From Halodesulfovibrio aestuarii DSM 17919 = ATCC 29578 (GTDB lineage: Bacteria; Desulfobacterota; Desulfovibrionia; Desulfovibrionales; Desulfovibrionaceae): a stretch of DNA of 64,000 bases. Location: positions 62,001 through 126,000 of the forward strand of contig NZ_ARQF01000017.1 of NCBI RefSeq assembly GCF_000384815.1, in the 5' to 3' direction. Below are positions 17,340-26,651 of this stretch, in pieces (the stretch's first letter is position 1; every line of letters starts with the position of its first letter). A model generated the notes under the pieces. That model was not told where the DNA came from. It worked only from the letters and a program-made list of their open reading frames with translations, and did no database searches. The position numbers and the translations under genes were made by a program.

Positions 17340-20300
17340 ATGTCCGGTTACGTACCCCCAACAGACACCATATTTTCCCGACTCGCATTACTGATATGCC
17401 GCCACCCCTGGCGGACAGTTTGTGCTCTGTCTTTATGTACTGCATTATTTATAGTACAAATGCAGAAGCTTACGTTCGACAACTCGGAAGACATATGGTT
17501 TGTCCAAGGTGATCCGTCCCTTTCCCGTGTCCAAACATTCCGTAAACTTTTTGGTAATGATGACTTTGTCTTTATGGTCTTTAACTCCAGCAAAGTTTTT
17601 TCCAAAGAATCCTTAACCAGTCTTGAAAAACTGGCAGGCGAACTTGAAACAAAGGTGCCATACGTTAAGGACGTTACCTGGCTTGGAAACGCTGAATACA
17701 TGGAAGGGAAAGATGATACGATTCACATCAGCAAGCTTTTTGAATCTAAAAAAGCCGACACAATAAACCTTGATGAAGTAAAACAAAAAGCACTTAATGA
17801 AAAACTTTTTCAAAACTCTGTCATCTCTCCAGACGGGAAACATCTTGGATTAATTGTCGAACTAGGCGCGTACCCGGACACAGTTGAAGACCCTAGAAGC
17901 GAAGTTGCGCCAGCCATCACAAAGATCCTGCAACAACCTGAATACGCATCGCTTGCTCCACATCTCGTCGGACAACCTATCCTTCATCATGTTTATAACA
18001 TGCTGTCTTTGACAGAATCACAAAAATTTTTTGGACTATGTCTGCTCATCCAGTTTCTTCTGTTATTGAAATTCACAAAGGGATTCAAAGGCGTTCTTAC
18101 CTCCCTTGCTGTTGTCTTTATTAGTGTAGTCTGGACAATGGGGCTTATTCATATCCTCGGTTATACGCTAAACCTTTTCATTATTCTCGTGCCCACCCTT
18201 CTGATTTGCATCGGAATAGGTGATTCCATGCACATAATCAGCGCGTACCATCAGCATCAGTCAACAACCGACTCCCCACGTACCGCAATTATCAAATCAA
18301 TTTCTGAAGTAGGCCCACCGTGCCTTTTCACCAGTCTAACCACTGCAGCAGGGTTTCTCGCATTTAACGCGGCTGATATCCGCCCATTCCGCGAAATGGG
18401 CATCTATGCGTCACTCGGAACAATGGCTGCTTTTGTTCTGAGTATAGTGCTGGTTACCCTGCTGTACCACAGCAACAAAAAAGAAAACTCAAAAGTAACG
18501 CAAAACAATTTCATTGAAAGATTACTTGAACAGATGCTGAACCACATTGCCCGAATAAATATTACCACCCCTAAGCGGGTCATTGCATGTTTTGTTCTAC
18601 TGACTATAGCTTCATGTTTTGGCTACTCACGAGTTGAAGTTGAAACCAATACCGCACGGATGCTATCTCCAGCCTTGCCCCTGAGACAGGCATATGATGC
18701 CATCGACAATACAATGGGTGGCTCCATGTCTGTGGAGCTTATGCTTAACACAGGCACTCTGAACGGCATTAAAAACACAGAGTTCCTTTTAAAGCTCAAC
18801 GAACTTCAACAAAAAATAGAAGCCTTACCAACTGTAACCAGTACAACAAGCATCAATGACCTGCTGAAAAAAATTAACCAATCCATGCACGGAAACAATC
18901 CAGCATACTATGTTCTTCCGTCCTCTTCCCGTTCAATTGCGCAGTACCTTCTTCTCTATGAACTGGCAGATGGTCAGGAACTGGATAAGCTGCTCAGTTT
19001 CAAAAACGATGTTGCCCGGCTGACAGTAAAAACGACCGCCCTCGGCACCAAACAGGTACGAGAACTTGCTGCTTTTGTAGAAAAAGAAGGAAAGAAAATT
19101 TTCGGTTCTTCAGCCAAGGTAGAAATGGCAGGGCACCTCTACTGGGTTAAAGCAATGAACGATCTGCTAGGAGCCGGGCAACAAAAAAGCTTTCTTACTG
19201 CTATCATTATTATCTCATTGCTGATGTCTGTCTGCCTCCGCTCACTAAAGCTTGGGCTTATTAGTATCGTTCCAAATATATTCCCTGTCCTGATCACATT
19301 AGGTCTTATGGGAGCTACCGGAATGTATATGGATATGCCTCTTATGAGTTTCAGTGCCATCATCATTGGAGTTGCAGTGGATGATACCATTCATTTCCTC
19401 TTCAGATTCAAAAAGGAATTTGCCTGTTACGGCTCTTACAGCAAAGCAATCACATCAACATTGCGTACTGTCGGCAAGCCACTAATGTTTACAACCGTGA
19501 TTCTTGCTTCAGGGTTCAGTGTCCTCACCTTTTCAGAACTGACGGGGGTTGCAAAGTTCGGTGGTCTTGCGTGTTTTGCATTCATCTGGGCATTACTGGC
19601 AGACTTCTTTTTTGTTCCTTCACTGGTTCTACTTTGCAAACCTCTCGGCAAAGAAGTCATCACTCCTGCAAACCACACTACACCTCACAAGAGGAGCAAT
19701 ACAATGCAAGGAACAGTCATTGGTGTAATTGGAGGTTCAGGCCGCGTCGGTAAGGAAGCAGTAACGTATCTACTCAAAGAGACACCGTACTCCATTATAA
19801 TCGGAGGACGGACATATAGACCACAAGAAATACCAGACTCAGACAGGACATCATTTAAAACGGTTGACCTATTCTCACCTGACTCTCTCAAAGAGTTTTG
19901 TTCTGCATGCACTATTGTAATTAATTGTGCAGGTCCCTCTGCACTTGTGAAAGATATCGTCGCATTGTCTGCGTTGGAACACGGAGCTCACTATGTTGAT
20001 CCGGGTGGGCATAATCCTGTTTACCACACTCTGACGCAACACCAACAGAAGCTAAAAGAAAAAAAACGAGTCGCAGTCATTGCCTGCGGTATTCTTCCCG
20101 GTCTATCGGAGCTTTTCCCTATATACGAGGCACAGCAAGGCTTAGATACCATTAATTCAATGGAATATCACTACATCGGACGCGATAAATGGACTCATAA
20201 CTCCGCATACGACATTGCATGGGGGGTAGGAAACATTGGCATCGGTGAGGCACCTATTATCTATACTGACGGGGTGCCCAAAGAAGTAAACCTGCTGACA

Positions 20301-20837
20301 TCAGGAAAGAAAATCACCCTTCCGCAACCTGTCGGGACTTGCAAACTGTTTCCGGTTCTCAGAGAAGAAATGAGAGAGTTCATTACATTAAACAACATCA
20401 AAAACGTGGCGGCATACGGTAACAACTGGGGCTTTTGGGTCAGCATGGCAACCATCGTTATCAGTTTGTTCAAATGGCATCGTTCAGAAAGGCAGCTTCA
20501 TCAGGCTGCAGAGCTTATTGTCAAAGCTGCACGTAAGGATATGAAAAACAAGAACCCCGGCTTCATGCTGCACCTTCTTATGAGGGGAACACAAAACGGT
20601 CAGCCAGCCTCTCTGACCAGCACACTGTATTTTGAAGACACATATCGGGCCACTGGAATTTGTGCAGCCATCACAGCCAGACTTATTGCCGAACAACAAA
20701 TTCCTTCTGGCCGTTATTGGACTTCTCAACTGCCTAATATTGAACGTTTTATGCAGTACTTTCTACAACAAAACTACACAATAACCAGAAGTGAAAATAT
20801 CGAATGCACCCCATGTATTCAGGAACCAGCAGCATGA
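17340..20837 (+). CDS. MMPL/RND exporter fused to saccharopine-dehydrogenase-like enzyme
   Basis: The 1165-residue frame (ATG 17340, AAGGAG eight bases before) has two parts. Residues 1-about 780 form an RND-type exporter of the MMPL class: two sets of six helices with large loops after helices 1 and 7, and paired acidic residues in GIGIGDSMHI and GVAVDDTIHF. From residue 789 follows an NAD(P)-binding enzyme of the saccharopine dehydrogenase family: VIGVIGGSGRVGKEAV, INCAGPSALV, HYVDPGGHNPVY. No stop codon separates them, yet the second part begins with its own ATG (19704) and a strong GAGGAG (19691-19696). Export of the NRPS product plus an oxidoreductase step are the likely roles. The 3' end overlaps the next gene by ATGA. 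Confidence 0.85.
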   Translation: MSGYVPPTDTIFSRLALLICRHPWRTVCALSLCTALFIVQMQKLTFDNSEDIWFVQGDPSLSRVQTFRKLFGNDDFVFMVFNSSKVFSKESLTSLEKLAGELETKVPYVKDVTWLGNAEYMEGKDDTIHISKLFESKKADTINLDEVKQKALNEKLFQNSVISPDGKHLGLIVELGAYPDTVEDPRSEVAPAITKILQQPEYASLAPHLVGQPILHHVYNMLSLTESQKFFGLCLLIQFLLLLKFTKGFKGVLTSLAVVFISVVWTMGLIHILGYTLNLFIILVPTLLICIGIGDSMHIISAYHQHQSTTDSPRTAIIKSISEVGPPCLFTSLTTAAGFLAFNAADIRPFREMGIYASLGTMAAFVLSIVLVTLLYHSNKKENSKVTQNNFIERLLEQMLNHIARINITTPKRVIACFVLLTIASCFGYSRVEVETNTARMLSPALPLRQAYDAIDNTMGGSMSVELMLNTGTLNGIKNTEFLLKLNELQQKIEALPTVTSTTSINDLLKKINQSMHGNNPAYYVLPSSSRSIAQYLLLYELADGQELDKLLSFKNDVARLTVKTTALGTKQVRELAAFVEKEGKKIFGSSAKVEMAGHLYWVKAMNDLLGAGQQKSFLTAIIIISLLMSVCLRSLKLGLISIVPNIFPVLITLGLMGATGMYMDMPLMSFSAIIIGVAVDDTIHFLFRFKKEFACYGSYSKAITSTLRTVGKPLMFTTVILASGFSVLTFSELTGVAKFGGLACFAFIWALLADFFFVPSLVLLCKPLGKEVITPANHTTPHKRSNTMQGTVIGVIGGSGRVGKEAVTYLLKETPYSIIIGGRTYRPQEIPDSDRTSFKTVDLFSPDSLKEFCSACTIVINCAGPSALVKDIVALSALEHGAHYVDPGGHNPVYHTLTQHQQKLKEKKRVAVIACGILPGLSELFPIYEAQQGLDTINSMEYHYIGRDKWTHNSAYDIAWGVGNIGIGEAPIIYTDGVPKEVNLLTSGKKITLPQPVGTCKLFPVLREEMREFITLNNIKNVAAYGNNWGFWVSMATIVISLFKWHRSERQLHQAAELIVKAARKDMKNKNPGFMLHLLMRGTQNGQPASLTSTLYFEDTYRATGICAAITARLIAEQQIPSGRYWTSQLPNIERFMQYFLQQNYTITRSENIECTPCIQEPAA
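19691..19706 (+). promoter_or_regulatory. Internal ribosome site and start inside the fused gene
   Basis: GAGGAG at 19691-19696, seven bases before ATG 19704, lies in frame exactly at the junction between the exporter and dehydrogenase parts. It could allow separate translation of a 377-residue dehydrogenase in addition to the fusion. Confidence 0.6.
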
Positions 20838-21259
20838 AAAAAAGTCTCCTAACTCTTATTATCGGTCTAGGTCTGCCTATTGGCTTTATGTGCGTTGTTT
20901 CTCTTCCGCTTATTTTATTGGGCTATGTCCAGCCGGACCCGCATCCATGGAACTGGCTGACCATGTATATTATCGACTGCGTTTTCGGACTGTCACTCCT
21001 TACAACGTTATACGGAATCAGCACAAAAGCGCAGTGGGGTAAGCCTCTTGCGCTTATCACCGCAGGATATTCCCTCTTTGCCTTCACACAAACGGCTCTC
21101 GAGGCTGTACTGAACATTCAAGGATTACTGGAAGCTCCTATCGCTAACCCATTGTTTATACTTGTATTCATGGTGCTGGGAGTATTGTTAAGCGTTGCTA
21201 TTCTTCTATTCGCAATCCAATTCCCGACACATTGGCAAACATCAGAAACCGCGGCCTAA
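20834..21259 (+). CDS. Small four-helix membrane protein, unknown function
   Basis: 141 residues starting at ATG 20834, whose ATGA overlaps the stop of the preceding gene; AGGA lies nine bases upstream. About four hydrophobic segments can be seen (LLTLIIGLGLPIGF, YIIDCVFGLSLLTTLY, PLALITAGYSLFAF, LFILVFMVLGVLLSVAILLF). I do not recognise the family. Its place between the exporter fusion and the reductase, in a coupled operon, suggests an accessory of export or of a membrane-bound late step. The longer frame from 20804 lacks a ribosome site. Confidence 0.7.
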   Translation: MKKSLLTLIIGLGLPIGFMCVVSLPLILLGYVQPDPHPWNWLTMYIIDCVFGLSLLTTLYGISTKAQWGKPLALITAGYSLFAFTQTALEAVLNIQGLLEAPIANPLFILVFMVLGVLLSVAILLFAIQFPTHWQTSETAA

Positions 21260-21269
21260 AGGAAAGGTA

Positions 21270-22421
21270 ATGAACTCATATTGCAAAAATATTCTGCTGA
21301 CCGGTGCAACAGGCTTTCTGGGAGCACATCTGCTCAATGAACTGATGCGCAAAACCGATGCTACAATATACTGCCTTGTCCGTACTCCGCAGCAAGACAG
21401 CTCAGAAGACCGCCTTATGCGCAATCTTGCGTATCTCTTCGGAGAAGAACAAATAGTACAGTGGAACACGAAAAGGATTATTCCAGTACTGGGTGATGTC
21501 GGACAAGATAATCTTGGGCTTTCTGTTGAGCTATACAACATGCTGAGTGAAACAGTGGACACAATATTCCACAGTGCTGCAATGATGTGGCACTTCGGAC
21601 AACTTGATCAATTCTCAGAAGTTAATGTGAAAGGCGTAAGGCGCCTTCTGTCCTTTGCTGAAAAAGGCATTTCCAAAAGACTGAACCATATCTCTACGCT
21701 GGCAGTCAGTGGAAGGCGTTGTGACAACCCTGAAAATCTTTTCACCGAAAATGACTTCCACGAGAATATGGAATGCCCCAATGCCTATGTACAAACGAAG
21801 TATGAAGCAGAACGGATACTGCTTCCTGCTCTCAACCAGAAAAAGGGTATTCGTATTTTCCGTCCCGGATTTATCATGGGCGATTCACTCACTGGGAAAT
21901 TTAAAGAACACATAACGATGGACGCCCAATATCTGCATTTACGCGGGCACATCCTTATGGAGACAGCCCCTCCTCTCTACGATGATGACTTTATGGACAT
22001 TACTCCGGCAGACTATGCTGCAGATGCCATTACCCATATTGCTCTGACGCCTGAGACAGAAAATTCCGTCTTTCATATCTGCAACCCCCAACCGATCCTC
22101 AAATCAGAAATCTGGGAGTGTGTACGAAACTGGGGATACCCAATCCGTACACTTCCTGCAGAAACGTATATGGAAGAGGTGCTCACCCTTGACGAGTCAG
22201 AAGCCTTTCTTGAAGGATTAAAAGATATCATTGTCTATTTAAGCGACTACGAAAAATCTCCGGCCGTTTTCAAATGCAGCAACACCCTCAAGGCACTGGA
22301 AGGAACAGAAATCCACTGCCCTCCACCTGATAAGGAGTTGCTACAAAAATATCTTGCCTACTGCGTCAAAACAAACTTTATCCCCGCACCATCATCAAAC
22401 ACAGGAGGAGAGCGCGCATGA
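21270..22421 (+). CDS. Thioester-reductase-like extended SDR
   Basis: 383 residues starting at ATG 21270 (GGAAAGG upstream). The nucleotide-binding motif is LLTGATGFLGAHLL and the catalytic pair is in YVQTKYEAE; SEVNVKGVRRLL and FRPGFIMGDS are typical of the NAD_binding_4 group, which includes the terminal reductase domains of NRPSs and carboxylic acid reductases. These reduce a carrier-bound thioester to an aldehyde or alcohol with NAD(P)H. Its presence as a separate protein beside an NRPS that already has a thioesterase suggests that it works on an acyl intermediate. The stop overlaps the next start (ATGA, 22418-22421). A sterol/dihydroflavonol-type reductase is an alternative. Confidence 0.75.
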   Translation: MNSYCKNILLTGATGFLGAHLLNELMRKTDATIYCLVRTPQQDSSEDRLMRNLAYLFGEEQIVQWNTKRIIPVLGDVGQDNLGLSVELYNMLSETVDTIFHSAAMMWHFGQLDQFSEVNVKGVRRLLSFAEKGISKRLNHISTLAVSGRRCDNPENLFTENDFHENMECPNAYVQTKYEAERILLPALNQKKGIRIFRPGFIMGDSLTGKFKEHITMDAQYLHLRGHILMETAPPLYDDDFMDITPADYAADAITHIALTPETENSVFHICNPQPILKSEIWECVRNWGYPIRTLPAETYMEEVLTLDESEAFLEGLKDIIVYLSDYEKSPAVFKCSNTLKALEGTEIHCPPPDKELLQKYLAYCVKTNFIPAPSSNTGGERA

Positions 22422-25400
22422 GTTCCGGTAAAGGCAATCCCCCTCTTATCCTCGGTATTGATGTCGGCTCAGTAAGTATAGATATTGTTCTTTTATCCCA
22501 AAGCCACACTATACAATACGGCAGCTACACCCGACACCACGGACAACCTGACACTGTACTTTATACCAAGCTCAGTGAACTGGAAAAAGACTATTCATTC
22601 TCAACTGTCGCTATTACAGGAACAGGAGCTAAGCGGCTCGCAGCCTTGCTGGGGGGGCATGCGGTCAACGAAGTTGTTGCACAAGTTGAAGCAGCCAACA
22701 ATTTCTACCCACAAGCCCGCGCCATTATTGATATCGGTGGGCAAGATTCACAATATATTCAACTTGAAGAAACTGAAAAAGGAACACTGCGTCTCAAAGA
22801 TTTCTCTGTCAGTTCCATGTGCGCTTCCGGAACAGGCAGTTTCCTCGATCAACAGGCAGCCAGACTAAACCTCTCCATTGATACTGAATTTGCCCGGGAA
22901 GCGTTACGCTCCTCCCACCCTGCCAGAATTGCAGGCCGCTGTTCTGTCTTTGCAAAATCGGACATGATCCATCTGCAACAAAAAGGCACTCCCGTTCAAG
23001 ATATTGTCGCGGGCCTGTGCCATGCATTAGTACGCGGATTCAAATCTTCAGTCGTAGGCACAAAAAACCTGCAGCCCCCCATTGCTGTTGTAGGCGGAGT
23101 GGCGGCCAATGACGGCGTCATTGCTGCTTTGCACAGCGAATTGAAACTGGAAAAAAATTCTCTTTTTCGTCCGGATAACTTTGCGTTGTCCGGTGCTCTG
23201 GGTGCAGCAGCATTCATATTGTCGCACCCGACGACTTATGAAAAATATAAAGGCGCTAACAACTTCAAGCATGAACTTTCCAAAGAATTGACCACAAACT
23301 CCGTGTTGCAACCACTTCCGGTCCCAACACAAAAGCCCATGCAGACATCTGCGCCCCTGCTTCAAAAAGGAGAAAAAATTCCCGCATTCCTCGGAATAGA
23401 CATCGGTTCGATATCAACCAACCTTGTACTCATTGATACTAAGTGCAACGTTCTATCGAAGCAGTACCTTATGACAGCAAGCCAGCCTATCAAGGCCGTA
23501 AAAGAAGGACTGGAAAATCTTCAGAAACGCTTTGCCCACGCTGTTGAAATTAAAGGAGTTGCAACTACCGGCTCCGGTCGTCATCTCATTGGAGATCTAG
23601 TAGGGGCAGACATAATGGTCAATGAGATCACCGCTCATGCCAAAGCCGCTGTATTTTCCGACCCTCAAGTCGATACCATTTTTGAAATCGGCGGTCAGGA
23701 CTCCAAATATGTCCATCTTTCGAATGGCGTTGTTGATGATTTTACCATGAACAAAGCTTGCGCTGCCGGAACAGGCAGTTTTCTGGAAGAACAGGCCGAA
23801 CGCCTGAATATTTCGATTAAAAAAGACTTTTCAGACATGGCCCTGAGCGCACCAACTCCGGTGAACTGCGGAGAGCAGTGCACTGTTTTTATTGAATCTG
23901 AAGTAATACGGCACCAACAGAACGGAACTTCCCTCGCTGACATTACCGCGGGACTTGCATTCAGTATTGCTACAAACTATCTGCACAAAGTTATTGAAAA
24001 CAGAGCAATAGGGAACCATATCCTCTTTCAAGGAGGGGTAGCATTTAACACCGCTGTTCATTCAGCATTTGAAGTGCTTACAGGCAAAAAACTTATAGTA
24101 CCAGAACATCATGAAGTAATGGGGGCACTTGGCTGCTGCCTACTGGCCAAAGAAACTTATGACGCCAAAGACATCTCAGCATCACACTTCCTTGGCTTCA
24201 ACAGCCTACAGCACGAAATCACTCAAAAATCATTTCAATGCAACAAGTGTGAGAACCGCTGCGATATCATCAAGGTCACCCTTGCAGACCACCCGCCCCT
24301 TTTCTACGGCGGACGATGCGAACGTTACGAAGTACGTCGCCATGAGAACGTAACAACTAAACTGCCAGACCTAATTGCTGCACGTGAACAACTTATGTTT
24401 TTTGCATATCAGCCACGCACTATACACCCTGCCCCAAAAGGGACTATCGGCTATCCACGAGTTCTTACGTTCCACGAGTATTATCCTTTCTTCAACGCGT
24501 TTTTCAATGAACTCGGCTTTTCCCTGTTATTGTCCCCCCAGACAAACAGTACAATCATACGCAACGGTGTCGGTTCCGTTGCCAGTGCAACATGTTTTCC
24601 TACAAAAATTGCGCATGGGCATGTGGCTTGGATGAAGCAGGCGATACAGGAAGGAAAAGCTGACTATATGTTTATTCCCTCAATCCGTGAAACATTCCCT
24701 ACCTGTGATTCACATCCTTACGCGAATCATTGCAGCTATATTCAATACATTCCTGACTTAACAAATGAAGCTTTTTCTTTAGAGGAAGAAGGCATTCCTC
24801 TGCTTAAGCCTTCTCTACATTTTAGATTAGGCAAAAAGCAGATGATGAAGGAACTTCTGAAAACAGCAAAACAAATAGGAATTACAAGTAAAAAAGCTGT
24901 CAGCGATGCTTTTCAACGTGCAATGGAAACTCAGCGCAAGTTCACAAAGCAACGTATTGAACTTGGAGAAAAGTGCCTCCAAAACCTTCCCCCAAACACG
25001 CCTACGCTCATTCTATCCGGTAAAATGCATAACATCTATGATGCTGGCACAAACCTAAATATCGGACGTATATTTCGTGAGCGCGGTATACTTGTTATCC
25101 CTATGGACCTACTTGATCTTCAGCACTCACCGGAGGTTGGTGAAGCATGGCGCAATATGACCCTTGCTATGGGGCAAAAAACACTTGTTGTTGCAGACGC
25201 CGTACGGAAAAACCCGAACCTCCACGCTGTATATCTCGCAAATTTTGGATGTGTGAACGACTCTATTTATCCGGACTTCTTTAAACGTGAAATGGGCGAT
25301 AAGCCGTTTCTGCTCCTTGAGATAGATGAACACTCCGCAGAAGCAGGGGTTATCACCCGATGCGAAGCATTTCTTGATGCAATCTCAAATAAAACGGTAC

Positions 25401-26638
25401 CTGCATCTATCCCTCCACATCGTATAACAAAAAAAGAATACGATCCCGATGGAGAAAGAGTTCTCTACCTGCCCCATGCTGCAAACGGAATGGGGGTATG
25501 GGCTGCTGCGTTACGTGCTTCCGGCGTTAATGCGCAAATTCTTCCGCCACCGGATGACCGGAGCCTGCATTGGGGAAGAACCTGCCTGAACGGCAAAGAA
25601 TGCCTGCCGTGCACTCTTATGACCGGTGATATGCTGCGTCTCATTAAAGACACCGGTATGCCGCCTGAAAAAACCGCATTTTTCATGCCCGGTTCCTGCG
25701 GCAGTTGTCGATATGACCTCTTTAACACACTGCAACAAGTAGTTTTTGAGGATATGGGATTGGAAGATGTTGTTCTTGTAGATGAATACAAAAATGCCAA
25801 CCAGAAACTGCACTCCATTATGTCCAGCAAAGAGTACGGACTTCTCGCTTGGAAAGGCTTTATAGCTGCAGATATTCTTGAAAAGTTACGGATGCATATA
25901 CGCCCCTATGAAATATCTGCAGGCACAACCGACCTGACATACAAAGCATGCCTTGCACACGTAATCAGCACTATTGAGAAAAACGGTAACGTTGAAGAAG
26001 TAATTGCCCATGCTGTAGACCTGTTTGCAGTAATTGAACGACAGACCGAGCAACGCCCTGTTATTGGACTAGTAGGAGAAGCATACCTACGTAATGTGGA
26101 TTACGCCAGTGACCATCTGATCTCTAAGCTTGAAAAGCTGGGCGTAGAAGTACACATGCCTGCCATTATGGAGGTACTATGGTACTCACTATACAAAGAA
26201 AGATACTACAAAGCGCAAGGCGGTGAAACTCTTTCCGGTATGTTCCTGAAATTGCAGCATAGCATGCTTACAGCTGTTGAAAAGAAACTGCGCCGACATA
26301 CTAAATCTATCCTCCCGCATCCTTTTGAAGCTCGGGTATGGGATACTATCGCAAAAAGCGGCTTCACGCTGGATGCGGGGCTAGGCTTTGGAGCAGCGTT
26401 AGAAATAGCTTCCCATGGTGTTCAAGGAATTGTTCATGCTATTCCTTTCAACTGCGTACCAGGTCTGATGATTCAAGGACTGGAAAAACGCTTCCGCCGA
26501 ATGCATCCACAAATCCCATTTCTTACCGTCGCATTCCATGGTCATAACGATCCAAGCGTAGAAATCCGACTTGAAGCCCTTGTGCACCAGTGCAAAGAAA
26601 TTCACACACAGTTTTCGGCGATAAAAAAGACTGCATAA
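22418..26638 (+). CDS. Two-domain acyl-CoA-dehydratase activase / DUF2229 protein (BadF/HgdC-type)
   Basis: 1406 residues. Two ASKHA ATPase units of the BadF/BcrA/HgdC type lie in tandem: LGIDVGSVSIDIV with cysteines in MCASGTGSF (about 135) and GRCSVFAKSD (about 173), then LGIDIGSISTNLV with KACAAGTGSF (about 447) and GEQCTVFIESE (about 486). In HgdC the equivalent cysteine pair holds the dimer-bridging [4Fe-4S] cluster. A cysteine-rich linker (CNKCENRC) and a DUF2229/HgdB-like part follow, with ECLPC and SCGSCRYD motifs. Such proteins use ATP to push an electron to very low potential for radical dehydrations or double-cubane reductases. The substrate here is unknown; placement in an iron-linked NRPS operon is unusual. 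Confidence 0.85.
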   Translation: MSSGKGNPPLILGIDVGSVSIDIVLLSQSHTIQYGSYTRHHGQPDTVLYTKLSELEKDYSFSTVAITGTGAKRLAALLGGHAVNEVVAQVEAANNFYPQARAIIDIGGQDSQYIQLEETEKGTLRLKDFSVSSMCASGTGSFLDQQAARLNLSIDTEFAREALRSSHPARIAGRCSVFAKSDMIHLQQKGTPVQDIVAGLCHALVRGFKSSVVGTKNLQPPIAVVGGVAANDGVIAALHSELKLEKNSLFRPDNFALSGALGAAAFILSHPTTYEKYKGANNFKHELSKELTTNSVLQPLPVPTQKPMQTSAPLLQKGEKIPAFLGIDIGSISTNLVLIDTKCNVLSKQYLMTASQPIKAVKEGLENLQKRFAHAVEIKGVATTGSGRHLIGDLVGADIMVNEITAHAKAAVFSDPQVDTIFEIGGQDSKYVHLSNGVVDDFTMNKACAAGTGSFLEEQAERLNISIKKDFSDMALSAPTPVNCGEQCTVFIESEVIRHQQNGTSLADITAGLAFSIATNYLHKVIENRAIGNHILFQGGVAFNTAVHSAFEVLTGKKLIVPEHHEVMGALGCCLLAKETYDAKDISASHFLGFNSLQHEITQKSFQCNKCENRCDIIKVTLADHPPLFYGGRCERYEVRRHENVTTKLPDLIAAREQLMFFAYQPRTIHPAPKGTIGYPRVLTFHEYYPFFNAFFNELGFSLLLSPQTNSTIIRNGVGSVASATCFPTKIAHGHVAWMKQAIQEGKADYMFIPSIRETFPTCDSHPYANHCSYIQYIPDLTNEAFSLEEEGIPLLKPSLHFRLGKKQMMKELLKTAKQIGITSKKAVSDAFQRAMETQRKFTKQRIELGEKCLQNLPPNTPTLILSGKMHNIYDAGTNLNIGRIFRERGILVIPMDLLDLQHSPEVGEAWRNMTLAMGQKTLVVADAVRKNPNLHAVYLANFGCVNDSIYPDFFKREMGDKPFLLLEIDEHSAEAGVITRCEAFLDAISNKTVPASIPPHRITKKEYDPDGERVLYLPHAANGMGVWAAALRASGVNAQILPPPDDRSLHWGRTCLNGKECLPCTLMTGDMLRLIKDTGMPPEKTAFFMPGSCGSCRYDLFNTLQQVVFEDMGLEDVVLVDEYKNANQKLHSIMSSKEYGLLAWKGFIAADILEKLRMHIRPYEISAGTTDLTYKACLAHVISTIEKNGNVEEVIAHAVDLFAVIERQTEQRPVIGLVGEAYLRNVDYASDHLISKLEKLGVEVHMPAIMEVLWYSLYKERYYKAQGGETLSGMFLKLQHSMLTAVEKKLRRHTKSILPHPFEARVWDTIAKSGFTLDAGLGFGAALEIASHGVQGIVHAIPFNCVPGLMIQGLEKRFRRMHPQIPFLTVAFHGHNDPSVEIRLEALVHQCKEIHTQFSAIKKTA

Positions 26639-26651
26639 GGATATTCTCACC

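Noticed and set aside
22485-22868. 127-codon frame inside the activase gene
   Set aside because: Shadow frame within a clearly coding region with intact motifs.
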